NCBI RefSeq assembly: GCF_036127095.1
Contig: NZ_CP108006.1
Span: 5,013,501-5,077,500 of the forward strand
Length of the DNA stretch: 64,000 nt
From: Streptomyces sp. NBC_00335
Lineage (GTDB): Bacteria; Actinomycetota; Actinomycetes; Streptomycetales; Streptomycetaceae
Reading direction: 5' to 3'
Below, piece after piece: positions 15,556 through 22,537 of this stretch. Numbering within the stretch: the first letter of the stretch is position 1; the number at the start of each line of letters is the position of its first letter. A program made the position numbers and the translations under genes. Under the pieces are notes generated by a model, which was not told the DNA's origin, did not search any database, and was given only the letters and a program-made list of their open reading frames with translations.

Positions 15556-16269
15556 ATGGCGGACACCGCCGACCAGAAGAAGTCCACCCACCGGCGCCGG
15601 GTACGGCTGCTGCCGCCGCCCGCGTGGTGGCCGCTGCCCGCCGCCGCGCTGCTGGGGCTCGCCGCCGGCGGGGCGTACGGGGTGCTCAAGGCGCCCGAGT
15701 ACGCCGCCACCAGTTACGTCGTCGCGGTTCCCGACGACACCACCGAGCCGGCCACCGCCCTCGGCTTCGCCCAGGCCTACGCCCGCATCGCCACCAGCAG
15801 TTCGACCCTCGCCTACGCCCAGCCCCGCGCGGGCATCGGCGTGCAGAAGCTGCGGACCCAGGTCCGCGCCGAGACCTCTCCCGAGTCCCCGATGATCGCC
15901 ATCACCGGGACCGCGAAGAGCGCCGGCGAGGCGGCCGACATCGCCAACGCCGTGGCCGACGCCCTCTCGCTGAGCAGCAACCAGGCCGCCAAGAACACCG
16001 GCGTGCAGCTGCTCCTCTTCAACCAGGCCGTCGCGCCCAGCGCCCCCGCCTCCGCGTCCCCCGCCCTCAGCGGGGCCGTCGGCCTGTGCGCCGGCGGGCT
16101 GCTGGGCGGGCTGTGGCTGCTGGCCCGGCCGACGGCCGCCCGGCGGCGCGGCGAGGGTCCCGTCGGGGGGCTCGTCGAGGAGACCCCCGCGGAGACCGTC
16201 GAGGAGTACGCCTCGCTGCCCGCGCAGGGTGAGCCGGCCGCGGCCAAGGAGAAGGAGTCGGTGCGATGA
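15556..16269 (+). CDS. Wzz-like chain-length/polysaccharide co-polymerase protein
   Basis: A 237-residue protein. After a basic N-terminus (KKSTHRRRVRLLPPP) there is a membrane helix (WWPLPAAALLGLAAGGAYG). The periplasmic-type domain starts APEYAATSYVVAVPDD and has repeated Ala-rich helices (ALGFAQAYARIATSS, AADIANAVADALSLSS). A second helix (ALSGAVGLCAGGLLGGLWLL) is followed by an acidic tail. This topology is that of Wzz/YveK/CapA polysaccharide co-polymerases. No Walker-type BY-kinase domain is fused. AGGAAAGAGG precedes the ATG. The stop overlaps the following acetyltransferase start (ATGA). Likely role: setting chain length or export with the ligase-like protein. Confidence 0.8.
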   Translation: MADTADQKKSTHRRRVRLLPPPAWWPLPAAALLGLAAGGAYGVLKAPEYAATSYVVAVPDDTTEPATALGFAQAYARIATSSSTLAYAQPRAGIGVQKLRTQVRAETSPESPMIAITGTAKSAGEAADIANAVADALSLSSNQAAKNTGVQLLLFNQAVAPSAPASASPALSGAVGLCAGGLLGGLWLLARPTAARRRGEGPVGGLVEETPAETVEEYASLPAQGEPAAAKEKESVR

Positions 16270-17408
16270 CCACCGGCTCCGCCGGGGCCCTGTCGGTGAC
16301 GCTGTGCCGCGATCCCCGGCAGTTCGCCGCGCTGGAGGAGCCGTGGAACCGGCTCGCCCGCGCCTGTCCCACCGCCACCCCGTTCCAGAGCCACGCCTGG
16401 CTGCACTCCTGGTGGCTGTCCTACGGCAAGGACGGCCGGCTCCGCATCGTCCTGGTGCGGCGCGGGGAGGAGCTGGTCGGTGCGGCCGCGCTGATGCTCG
16501 TACACCGGCCGCTGCCGCTGCTCGTGCCCCTCGGCGGGGGCATCACCGACTACTTCGACGTGCTCGTGGCCGCGGAGTGCGCCGACCAGGTCGTCCCGGC
16601 CCTGGCCAACGGCCTGCACCGGGCCGCCCGGGGCGCCGTCGTGGACCTGCGCGAGGTGCGGCCCGGGGCCGCCGCGGAGGCCGTGTACGCGGCCTGGCCC
16701 GGGATCGGCAGCAAGCTCACCGATTCCACGTGCATGGAGCTGCCGGCCATGCCCTTCGACGAGCTGGTCAAGCGGATGCCCTCCTCCGGCGCCCAGCGGG
16801 TGCGGGCCAAGCTCCGCAAGACCGACGCGGCCGGGATCGAGGAGCACGAGGTCACCGAGCAGGAAGTGCCCCGAGCGGTACGGACCCTGCTGCGGCTGCA
16901 CGAGAAGCAGTGGCGGGGCCGCGGGGTGACCCCCGAACACCTCAAGCCCCGCTTCGCCGAACACCTGACCCGGGCCACGCGGCGGATGGTGCGCGCGGGG
17001 GAGGGGCGGCTGGCCGAGTTCCGGCTCGACGGGAAGGTGGTGGCAGCCAACCTCACCCTGCTCTCGGGCGCGCTCAGCGGCGGCTACCTCTACGGCGCCG
17101 ATCCCGACCTGCGGGACCGGAAGGTGGACGTGGCCACCCTGCTGCTGCGCTACGAGACCACCCGGGCGCTCGCCGAAGGCCGCCCGGTGGTGAGCTTCCT
17201 GCGCGGCAACGAACCGTACAAGAACCACTGGCGGCCGCGGACGGTGGTCAACCAGCGCTTCCTGATGGCCACGGCCGCGCTCGCGCCCCTGCTGCGACTG
17301 CACGAGTCGCAGGTGACGGGGCGCGAGCGGGCGGTGGACGTACTGCGGGAGGCGTTGCCGGCCGCCAGGGACTGGCGGGCGCGGCTCAACGAACTGCGGG
17401 TCCGATGA
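16266..17408 (+). CDS. BioF2/CelD-type GNAT acetyltransferase
   Basis: A 380-residue protein with two GNAT-like halves. The N-terminal half has FQSHAWLHSWWLSYG, LRIVLVRRGEELVGAAALML and a GGGITDYFDVLV segment. The C-terminal half has LRLHEKQWRGRG, EGRLAEFRLDGKVVAANLTL, YLYGADPDLRDRKVDVATLL and FLRGNEPYKNHWRP. This pattern is that of the CelD/BcsL (acetyltransf_6) family found in polysaccharide loci, which also relates to FemAB-like transferases. It could acylate or aminoacylate a sugar in the repeat unit. It overlaps the Wzz-like gene by 4 nt and ends 14 nt before the stop of the convergent glycosidase gene. The substrate cannot be inferred. Confidence 0.82.
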   Translation: MTTGSAGALSVTLCRDPRQFAALEEPWNRLARACPTATPFQSHAWLHSWWLSYGKDGRLRIVLVRRGEELVGAAALMLVHRPLPLLVPLGGGITDYFDVLVAAECADQVVPALANGLHRAARGAVVDLREVRPGAAAEAVYAAWPGIGSKLTDSTCMELPAMPFDELVKRMPSSGAQRVRAKLRKTDAAGIEEHEVTEQEVPRAVRTLLRLHEKQWRGRGVTPEHLKPRFAEHLTRATRRMVRAGEGRLAEFRLDGKVVAANLTLLSGALSGGYLYGADPDLRDRKVDVATLLLRYETTRALAEGRPVVSFLRGNEPYKNHWRPRTVVNQRFLMATAALAPLLRLHESQVTGRERAVDVLREALPAARDWRARLNELRVR

Positions 17409-17422
17409 CCCGAACGCCCCGC

Positions 17423-19078
17423 CTAGAAGGGCCAGAAGCCGGACTCCTTGCCCCAGTCGACCTTGACGCAGACGGACTGCTTGCCGACGAGCTTGGAGAG
17501 CCACTCGCCGAAGTTGATCGGCACGCACCACTCCGTGGTGTTGACGGGCGGTACGGACGGCACGGGCGGTACGGGCGGTACGGGCGGGGTCGTCGGCTTG
17601 GGCACCGGCGAAGGCACCACGGGATCCGGCTTGGGCACGACCGGACTGGGGCTCGGGCTCGGGACCTCCGGGACGACCGGGCTGACCTGGGGGGACGGGA
17701 CCAGCGGGCTCGGCTCGACGGGGCTCGGGACGACCGGGCTGGGCTCGGCCGGGCTGGGCTCGGCCGGGCTCGGGACCACCGGGCTGGGCTCGACCGGGCT
17801 CGGGACCACGGGCGAGGGCGTCGGGACGACCGGGCTCGGGAGGACGGGGCTGGGCTCGGCCGGGCTGGGCTCCACGGGGCTCGGGGCGACCGGGCTCGGG
17901 GCGACCGGGCTCGGGACCGCCGGGCTGGGCTCGACGGGGCTCGGGCTCGGGACCTCCGGGCTGGGGACCACGACCGGCGGGGTGACGACCGGCGTCGGGA
18001 TCTCCGGCGTGGGGACCTGCGGGGTCGGGACGACCGGCGTGGGCACCACGGGGGTCGGGACGACCGGGGTCGGGACGACCGGGGTCGGGATCACCGGGTC
18101 GGGCCGCTCCGGGGTCAGTGCGTCGCGGAAGACCTTCGCCGAGGCCGGGTTCTGCTTGCACTGCCAGACGCCGTGCGGGCAGTAGTCGGTGATGGTGTGG
18201 TACATCGGCTTCTGCTTCTGGATCCACTGCAGCATGCGCCGCATGTACTCCGGGTTGTCCCCGTTGCGGAACAGTCCCCACTCCGGGTACGAGATCTCTT
18301 TGCCGTGTGCTCGGGCGAAGTCGACGTGCTGCTGGAGCCCGTACGGCTGGCTGATCTGCTCGTCGAAGTTCCGGCCGGGACCCTGGTCGTACGAGTCCAT
18401 CCCGACGATGTCGACCACGTCGTCGCCCGGGTAGCACTTGGTCCAGCCGATCGCGTCCGTGCCGCGGTTCGGGGTGAAATCGAACTTGAACTTCTGGCCG
18501 GGGACGGAGCGCATCGTGTTGACGACGCGCTTCCAGTACGCCTTCCAGTTCTCCGGGTCGGGTCCGCAGCGGTGGGTGTACGTGACCCCGTTCATCTCCC
18601 AGCCGAGCACGATCACCGTGTCCGGGACGCCCAGCGCCACCAGTCGTTCGGCGAGCTTCTTGAAGTGCCGGTCGTACTGGCCTTCCGCGCCCGCCCGGAT
18701 CAGCTGGGCCACCTCGCGGTCGGGGACCCGGTCCTCGTTCCGCGCCTGCATGGGCACGTTGAGGACGAACAGCCGGTCGTCCCGCTGGCGCCGCCACTGC
18801 GCCCAGTCGTCGAGGAAGCTGACGTTGCCCTCGATGCCGGCCCACTGGTCACCGGGCAGATAGGTGTGCCCGACCCGGATCTCCTTGCCGCCGAGCCAGT
18901 TCGACAGGAACGGGATGCGCGCCACTCCGGGCGGCCCGTAGTCGAGGTAGGCGCCCATGGCGATGTCGGATCCGGTGCTCTGCTCCTCGGGTGCCGCGAG
19001 GGCGGCCCCGGTGGCGAGCAGTCCGGCCGTCACCGTTCCGATGCAGGTGCTCGCCAGTCGGCGGCGTGGTCTGGGCAT
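17423..19078 (-). CDS. secreted GH26-like glycoside hydrolase with Pro/Ser-Pro-Val repeat linker
   Basis: A 551-residue protein. The ATG at 19078 is preceded by GGGAG and starts a signal peptide (MPRPRRRLASTCIG to GAALA). The catalytic domain covers about residues 30-330. VIVLGWEMNG (Glu161, likely acid/base) and ISYPEWGLF (Glu266, likely nucleophile) fit GH26 beta-mannanases and related lyase-like relatives. A striking linker of PTPVV, PSPVEPSP and PSPAEPSP repeats follows, then a C-terminal NTTEWCVPINFGEWLSKLVG and CVKVDWGKESGFWPF module with two cysteines. The enzyme is encoded convergently with the polysaccharide operon. It may trim or remodel the glycan made by that operon, or degrade external mannan. 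The small C-terminal cysteine module is not one I recognise. Confidence 0.82.
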   Translation of the reverse strand: MPRPRRRLASTCIGTVTAGLLATGAALAAPEEQSTGSDIAMGAYLDYGPPGVARIPFLSNWLGGKEIRVGHTYLPGDQWAGIEGNVSFLDDWAQWRRQRDDRLFVLNVPMQARNEDRVPDREVAQLIRAGAEGQYDRHFKKLAERLVALGVPDTVIVLGWEMNGVTYTHRCGPDPENWKAYWKRVVNTMRSVPGQKFKFDFTPNRGTDAIGWTKCYPGDDVVDIVGMDSYDQGPGRNFDEQISQPYGLQQHVDFARAHGKEISYPEWGLFRNGDNPEYMRRMLQWIQKQKPMYHTITDYCPHGVWQCKQNPASAKVFRDALTPERPDPVIPTPVVPTPVVPTPVVPTPVVPTPQVPTPEIPTPVVTPPVVVPSPEVPSPSPVEPSPAVPSPVAPSPVAPSPVEPSPAEPSPVLPSPVVPTPSPVVPSPVEPSPVVPSPAEPSPAEPSPVVPSPVEPSPLVPSPQVSPVVPEVPSPSPSPVVPKPDPVVPSPVPKPTTPPVPPVPPVPSVPPVNTTEWCVPINFGEWLSKLVGKQSVCVKVDWGKESGFWPF

Positions 19079-19139
19079 GGCGTCTCCCGAGCTTTCCTGA
19101 ATCGGTGTGCTTACCAAAGACGTTAGGCATCACATCTGA

Positions 19140-19177
19140 CGAATGGCCTGTCCGGTGACCACTTCCTAGGCCATTCG
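19140..19177. promoter_or_regulatory. inverted repeat in a divergent promoter region, candidate operator
   Basis: CGAATGGCCT (19140-19149) and its exact complement AGGCCATTCG (19168-19177) are separated by 18 nt. They lie between the divergent glycosidase and ATP-grasp genes, so a terminator role is unlikely. A shared operator or a leader hairpin are the alternatives. Confidence 0.45.
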
Positions 19178-19228
19178 CACGTGCGCACCCTCCCCGCTTG
19201 GTCCGACTAGGTGAAAGACACCGTTCCC

Positions 19229-20686
19229 ATGCACGCGCATCCCAGCCAAGTGCCCGCAGTTCTGCTCAGACTCGATCGGAATCCGTTCCACCACGGAACC
19301 CTCGGCGCCGTCAGATCCCTTGGGCGCACGGGTGTGGAGGTCCATGCCGTCGTCGAGGCCGGGGGAGGTCCCATGGGGCGTTCGCGCTACCTGCGCGCCG
19401 TGCACCCCGGGCCCTCGGGCGGCGTCGACCCCGAGGCGCCCGAGGCGCTGCTGGAGTGCCTGACCGGGGTCTCCGAGCGGATCGGCCGCCCGGCGGTGCT
19501 CATCGCCATGGACGACCTGAGCGCGATCGCGGTGTCCCGGGTCGGGCCGATGCTGACGGATCGTTTCCGGATTCCCCATCAGCCCGACGACCTGCCCGCG
19601 CGGGTGGCGGACAAGGCCGAGCTGTCGCGGCTCTGCGCCCGGTGGGACGTACCGCATCCGGAGACCGTGATCCCGGCGAGCGGGGCCGAGGCGGCGGAGG
19701 CCGCGTGGCGGCTGGGGCTCCCGGTGATCGCCAAGTGGAGCCGGCCGTGGCTGCTGCCCCAGGGCACGGGCCTGCGCAGCACCACCCTGCTCCACGCCGC
19801 CGCCGAGGCGCGCCGGCTGTACGAGCGCTCGGCGGAGGCGGGGAGCCGGCTGCTGCTCCAGCGGTTCCTGCCGGCCGGGCCGGACACCGACTGGTTCTTC
19901 CACGGCGCGTTCGCCCGGGGCGGGCGTCCGCTGATCACCGGGTCGGGGCGCAAGGAGCTGTCCTGGCCGGTGCGGACGGGCCTGACGGCGGTCGGGCGGT
20001 GGCTGCCGGATCCGGCGGTGGAGGAGGCGGGGCTGCGGCTCGCCGAGCGGCTCGGCTACCAGGGGATCCTGGACCTGGACTTCCGCCGGGACGAGCGCGG
20101 CGTCTTCCGCCTGGTGGACTTCAACCCGCGTCCGGGGGCCCAGTTCCGGCTCTTCACCGACGCGGGCGGCCTGGACGTGGTCCAGGCGATGTACCTGGAT
20201 CTGACGGGCCAGCGGGTCCCGGAACCGTCCGGCGGACCGGGCCGGGTCTTCGTGGCGGAGAACTACGCCCTGCTCGCGGCGGTACGCGGCCGCTCCCTCC
20301 CGCGCCGCCCCCCGGCCCCGCCCGCCGGAGGGGGCGCCGGTACGGGCGCCGCGCCGGGGCGGTCCGTACGGACGGCCGCGGCGGCCCCCGCGCGCCGGGG
20401 CCGGGAGCGGGGGCGGGTGGAGGCGGCGTGGTTCGCGGCCGACGACCCGATGCCGTTCCTGGCGATGCTCGCCGCCTTCCTGGGGCGGGGTGCGGTCAAG
20501 GGCCTGCGGGTGCTGCGCGGGGTCCCCGCGCAGGGCCGCCGGACGGCCCGGGCGGTGGTCCGTGCCCCGCGCCAGCGGGGCCGGGAAGTGCCCCCGCCCG
20601 CCGCGGCCGGGACCTCCGGCGCTACCGGCCCCCGGTCCGCACCGCCGGAGGCCCCGGCGGAGCCGGACGAGCTGGTGACGCGGTGA
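19229..20686 (+). CDS. ATP-grasp domain protein
   Basis: About 485 residues from ATG 19229, which has AGGTGAAAG upstream; a GTG at 19211 in frame would add six residues but has no ribosome site. The N-terminal part is a pre-ATP-grasp Rossmann-like domain (VPAVLLRLDRNPFHHGTLGA). The ATP-grasp core has PVIAKWSRPWLLPQG, LLLQRFLPAGPDTDWFFHG, GILDLDFRRDERGVFRLVDF and the metal-binding NPRPGAQFRLF. Such enzymes form amide or thioester bonds through acyl-phosphate intermediates. The C-terminal 130 residues are disordered and basic. With the acetyltransferase and oxidoreductase nearby, an amino-acid-type decoration of the glycan is conceivable, but unproven. The stop codon lies inside an octamer tandem repeat. 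Confidence 0.82.
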   Translation: MHAHPSQVPAVLLRLDRNPFHHGTLGAVRSLGRTGVEVHAVVEAGGGPMGRSRYLRAVHPGPSGGVDPEAPEALLECLTGVSERIGRPAVLIAMDDLSAIAVSRVGPMLTDRFRIPHQPDDLPARVADKAELSRLCARWDVPHPETVIPASGAEAAEAAWRLGLPVIAKWSRPWLLPQGTGLRSTTLLHAAAEARRLYERSAEAGSRLLLQRFLPAGPDTDWFFHGAFARGGRPLITGSGRKELSWPVRTGLTAVGRWLPDPAVEEAGLRLAERLGYQGILDLDFRRDERGVFRLVDFNPRPGAQFRLFTDAGGLDVVQAMYLDLTGQRVPEPSGGPGRVFVAENYALLAAVRGRSLPRRPPAPPAGGGAGTGAAPGRSVRTAAAAPARRGRERGRVEAAWFAADDPMPFLAMLAAFLGRGAVKGLRVLRGVPAQGRRTARAVVRAPRQRGREVPPPAAAGTSGATGPRSAPPEAPAEPDELVTR

Positions 20687-20778
20687 CGCGGTGAGGCCGT
20701 GACGCGGTGACGCGGTGACGCGGTGAGGCCGTGACGCGGTGACGCGGTGAGGCCGTGACGCCGTGAAGCGGTGACGCC
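20675..20778. repeat. tandem octamer repeat (13 units)
   Basis: Units of GTGACGCG alternate with GTGAGGCC, mostly as a higher-order unit of two or three GTGACGCG plus one GTGAGGCC. The last three copies are degenerate. The array starts in the last codons of the ATP-grasp gene and runs into the intergenic space. Confidence 0.9.
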
Positions 20779-20844
20779 GTAGGGGCGCAGGCCGGCGCGG
20801 GGCGCCGGTGGCAGGGGATGAACCATGAGGCTGGAGGGACTGCG

Positions 20845-22119
20845 GTGACACGGATGGACGACCTCGTGGTGGTCGGAGCGGGGCCGTACGGGCTGTCGAT
20901 CGCCGCCCACGCGGCCGGTGCGGGGCTCGGGGTGCGGATCCTCGGACGGCCCATGGCCTCCTGGCGGGACCACATGCCCGAGGGCATGTACCTCAAGTCG
21001 GAGCCGTGGTCCTCCAACCTCTCTGCGCCCGACGGGCGTTACACGCTGGCCGAGTACTGCGCGGGCCGCGGGATCGCCGCCGAACACGGAACTCCGCTGC
21101 CCATCGGGACGTTCAGCGCGTACGGGCTCTGGTTCGCCCGGCATGCGACACCCCCGGTGGAGGAGGCGACCGTCACCGAAGTCACCCCGCAGGGCGGGGG
21201 TTTCCTGATCCGCACCGCCGAGGGGCCGCCGCTGCTCGCCCGGACGGTCGCGCTGGCCGTGGGCGTGATGCCGTTCGTCCGGTATCCCGAGGCGCTACGG
21301 GAACTGCCCGCGGCCCACTACTCCCACAGCAGCGGCCACCGCGACCTGACCCGCTTCGCCGGCAGCGAGGTCGCCGTGCTCGGCGCCGGGCAGGCGGCCC
21401 TGGAGACCGCGGCCCTGCTCGCGGAGAACGGCGCCCGGCCGTGCCTCGTGGCCCGGCGCTCCCGGCTGAACTGGAACACCGTCCCGCAGCCGCTGCACCG
21501 GCCCCCGCTGCGCTCCCTGCGCGATCCGCACAGCGGCCTGGGCACCGGATGGCGCAGCTGGGCCTGGTCGGAGCTGCCCTGGGCGGTGCGCCGGCTGCCC
21601 GCGCCCACCCGGGAGCGGATCGCGGCGACCGCACTGGGCCCGGCCGGAGCCTGGTGGCTGCGGGAGCGCTTCGAGCGGCGGGTCCCGGTCCTGCTCGGGC
21701 ACCGGTTGCAGCGGGCGGTCCCGGCGGGCGGGCGGACCCGGCTCGGGCTGTCCAGCGCCGCCGGGGAGTCCGTCGTCCTGGACACCTCGCACGTGATCGC
21801 GGCGACCGGCTTCACCCCGGACCTGGCCCGGCTGGAGCTGCTCGACGCGGGGCTGCGGGCCGCGCTGGCCACCGTAGGGGAGAGCGGGACGCCGGAGCTG
21901 AGTGCCGGCTTCGAGTCCTCGTGGCCGGGGCTGTTCTTCGCGGGGCTGCTGACCGCTCCCTCATTCGGCCCTTCCATGCGATTCGTGCACGGTGCCGGCT
22001 TCACGGCGGGGAGACTGGTGTCAGGAGTCCGCAAGCGTCTGGGGGCCCGGAGCCCGCGGACGGGTTCCACCGGCGCGCCCCGGACCGACCGGGCTCCGAC
22101 CGCCGGGCACAGAGCGTGA
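20845..22119 (+). CDS. FAD-dependent NAD(P)-binding oxidoreductase (flavin monooxygenase-like)
   Basis: A 424-residue protein; GTG 20845 follows GGAGGGA, while an ATG at 20818 in frame has no site. The FAD motif is DLVVVGAGPYGLSIAAHAAG. A second Rossmann motif, EVAVLGAGQAALETAALLAENG, binds NAD(P)H. Then HVIAATGFTPDLARLELL matches the ATG-F-x-P signature of flavin N- or Baeyer-Villiger-type monooxygenases. A middle insert, LKSEPWSSNLSAP, resembles SidA-like or lysine N-oxygenase-related proteins. Cytoplasmic, with flavin and NAD(P)H. It follows the ATP-grasp gene by about 160 nt, after the octamer repeats. The substrate is unknown; it may oxidise an amino or hydroxyl group used in glycan decoration. 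Confidence 0.8.
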   Translation: MTRMDDLVVVGAGPYGLSIAAHAAGAGLGVRILGRPMASWRDHMPEGMYLKSEPWSSNLSAPDGRYTLAEYCAGRGIAAEHGTPLPIGTFSAYGLWFARHATPPVEEATVTEVTPQGGGFLIRTAEGPPLLARTVALAVGVMPFVRYPEALRELPAAHYSHSSGHRDLTRFAGSEVAVLGAGQAALETAALLAENGARPCLVARRSRLNWNTVPQPLHRPPLRSLRDPHSGLGTGWRSWAWSELPWAVRRLPAPTRERIAATALGPAGAWWLRERFERRVPVLLGHRLQRAVPAGGRTRLGLSSAAGESVVLDTSHVIAATGFTPDLARLELLDAGLRAALATVGESGTPELSAGFESSWPGLFFAGLLTAPSFGPSMRFVHGAGFTAGRLVSGVRKRLGARSPRTGSTGAPRTDRAPTAGHRA

Positions 22120-22151
22120 GAGCCAGTCACACGACGTGAGAGGGGTCCGCG

Positions 22152-22523
22152 ATGAGCGATGAGCGCGCACAGGGCCGGGGCTGGGTGAGGATCCCGGCCA
22201 GCCGTGCGGAGCAGCCCGGCACGACGAGGGCGGCGCCCCCGCAGCCGTACGGGCAGTCCCCGTACGCGGCGCCCCCGTACGCGCAGGACTCGTACGCGCA
22301 GGACCCGTACCCGCAGGACCCGTACCCGCACGACCGGCACCCGCTCGGCCGGCACGCGCAGGCCCAGCACGCGCAGGCCCAGCACGCGCAGGCCCCGTAC
22401 GACCCCTCGATGATCTACCTCTCCCTCGTCAAGCGCTGGCAGGAGGCCGGACGCACCCTTCCGGGGCATCCTGACGAGGAGTGGGAGCGGCTCATTTCCC
22501 AGCCGTGCTGGCCCGGCCGTTAG
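22152..22523 (+). CDS. small protein with Tyr/Gln/Asp-Pro repeats, unknown function
   Basis: A 123-residue protein behind AGAGGGG. The first two-thirds is low complexity: PYGQSPYAAPPYAQ, then YAQDPYPQDPYPHD and HAQAQHAQAQHAQAP. The last 40 residues form an ordered-looking module (PSMIYLSLVKRWQEAGRTLPG and DEEWERLISQPCWPGR). No signal peptide. It lies just upstream of the SpoIIE-type phosphatase with a 14-nt gap, so it may be co-expressed with it, perhaps as a partner. I do not recognise the family. Confidence 0.72.
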   Translation: MSDERAQGRGWVRIPASRAEQPGTTRAAPPQPYGQSPYAAPPYAQDSYAQDPYPQDPYPHDRHPLGRHAQAQHAQAQHAQAPYDPSMIYLSLVKRWQEAGRTLPGHPDEEWERLISQPCWPGR

Positions 22524-22537
22524 GTGGTGTGAGTCTC

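Noticed and set aside
17600..18110. Regular repeats suggestive of a CRISPR array
   Set aside because: The units are short, in frame and encode the SPVxP linker of the glycosidase. There are no distinct spacers and no cas genes.
15813..18845. Minus-strand open frame of about 1000 codons
   Set aside because: It overlaps the Wzz-like, acetyltransferase and glycosidase genes in another frame and has no recognisable domain.
20680..20780. Minus-strand peptide of RHRVTAS repeats
   Set aside because: It is only the complement of the octamer array and has no start, ribosome site or family.
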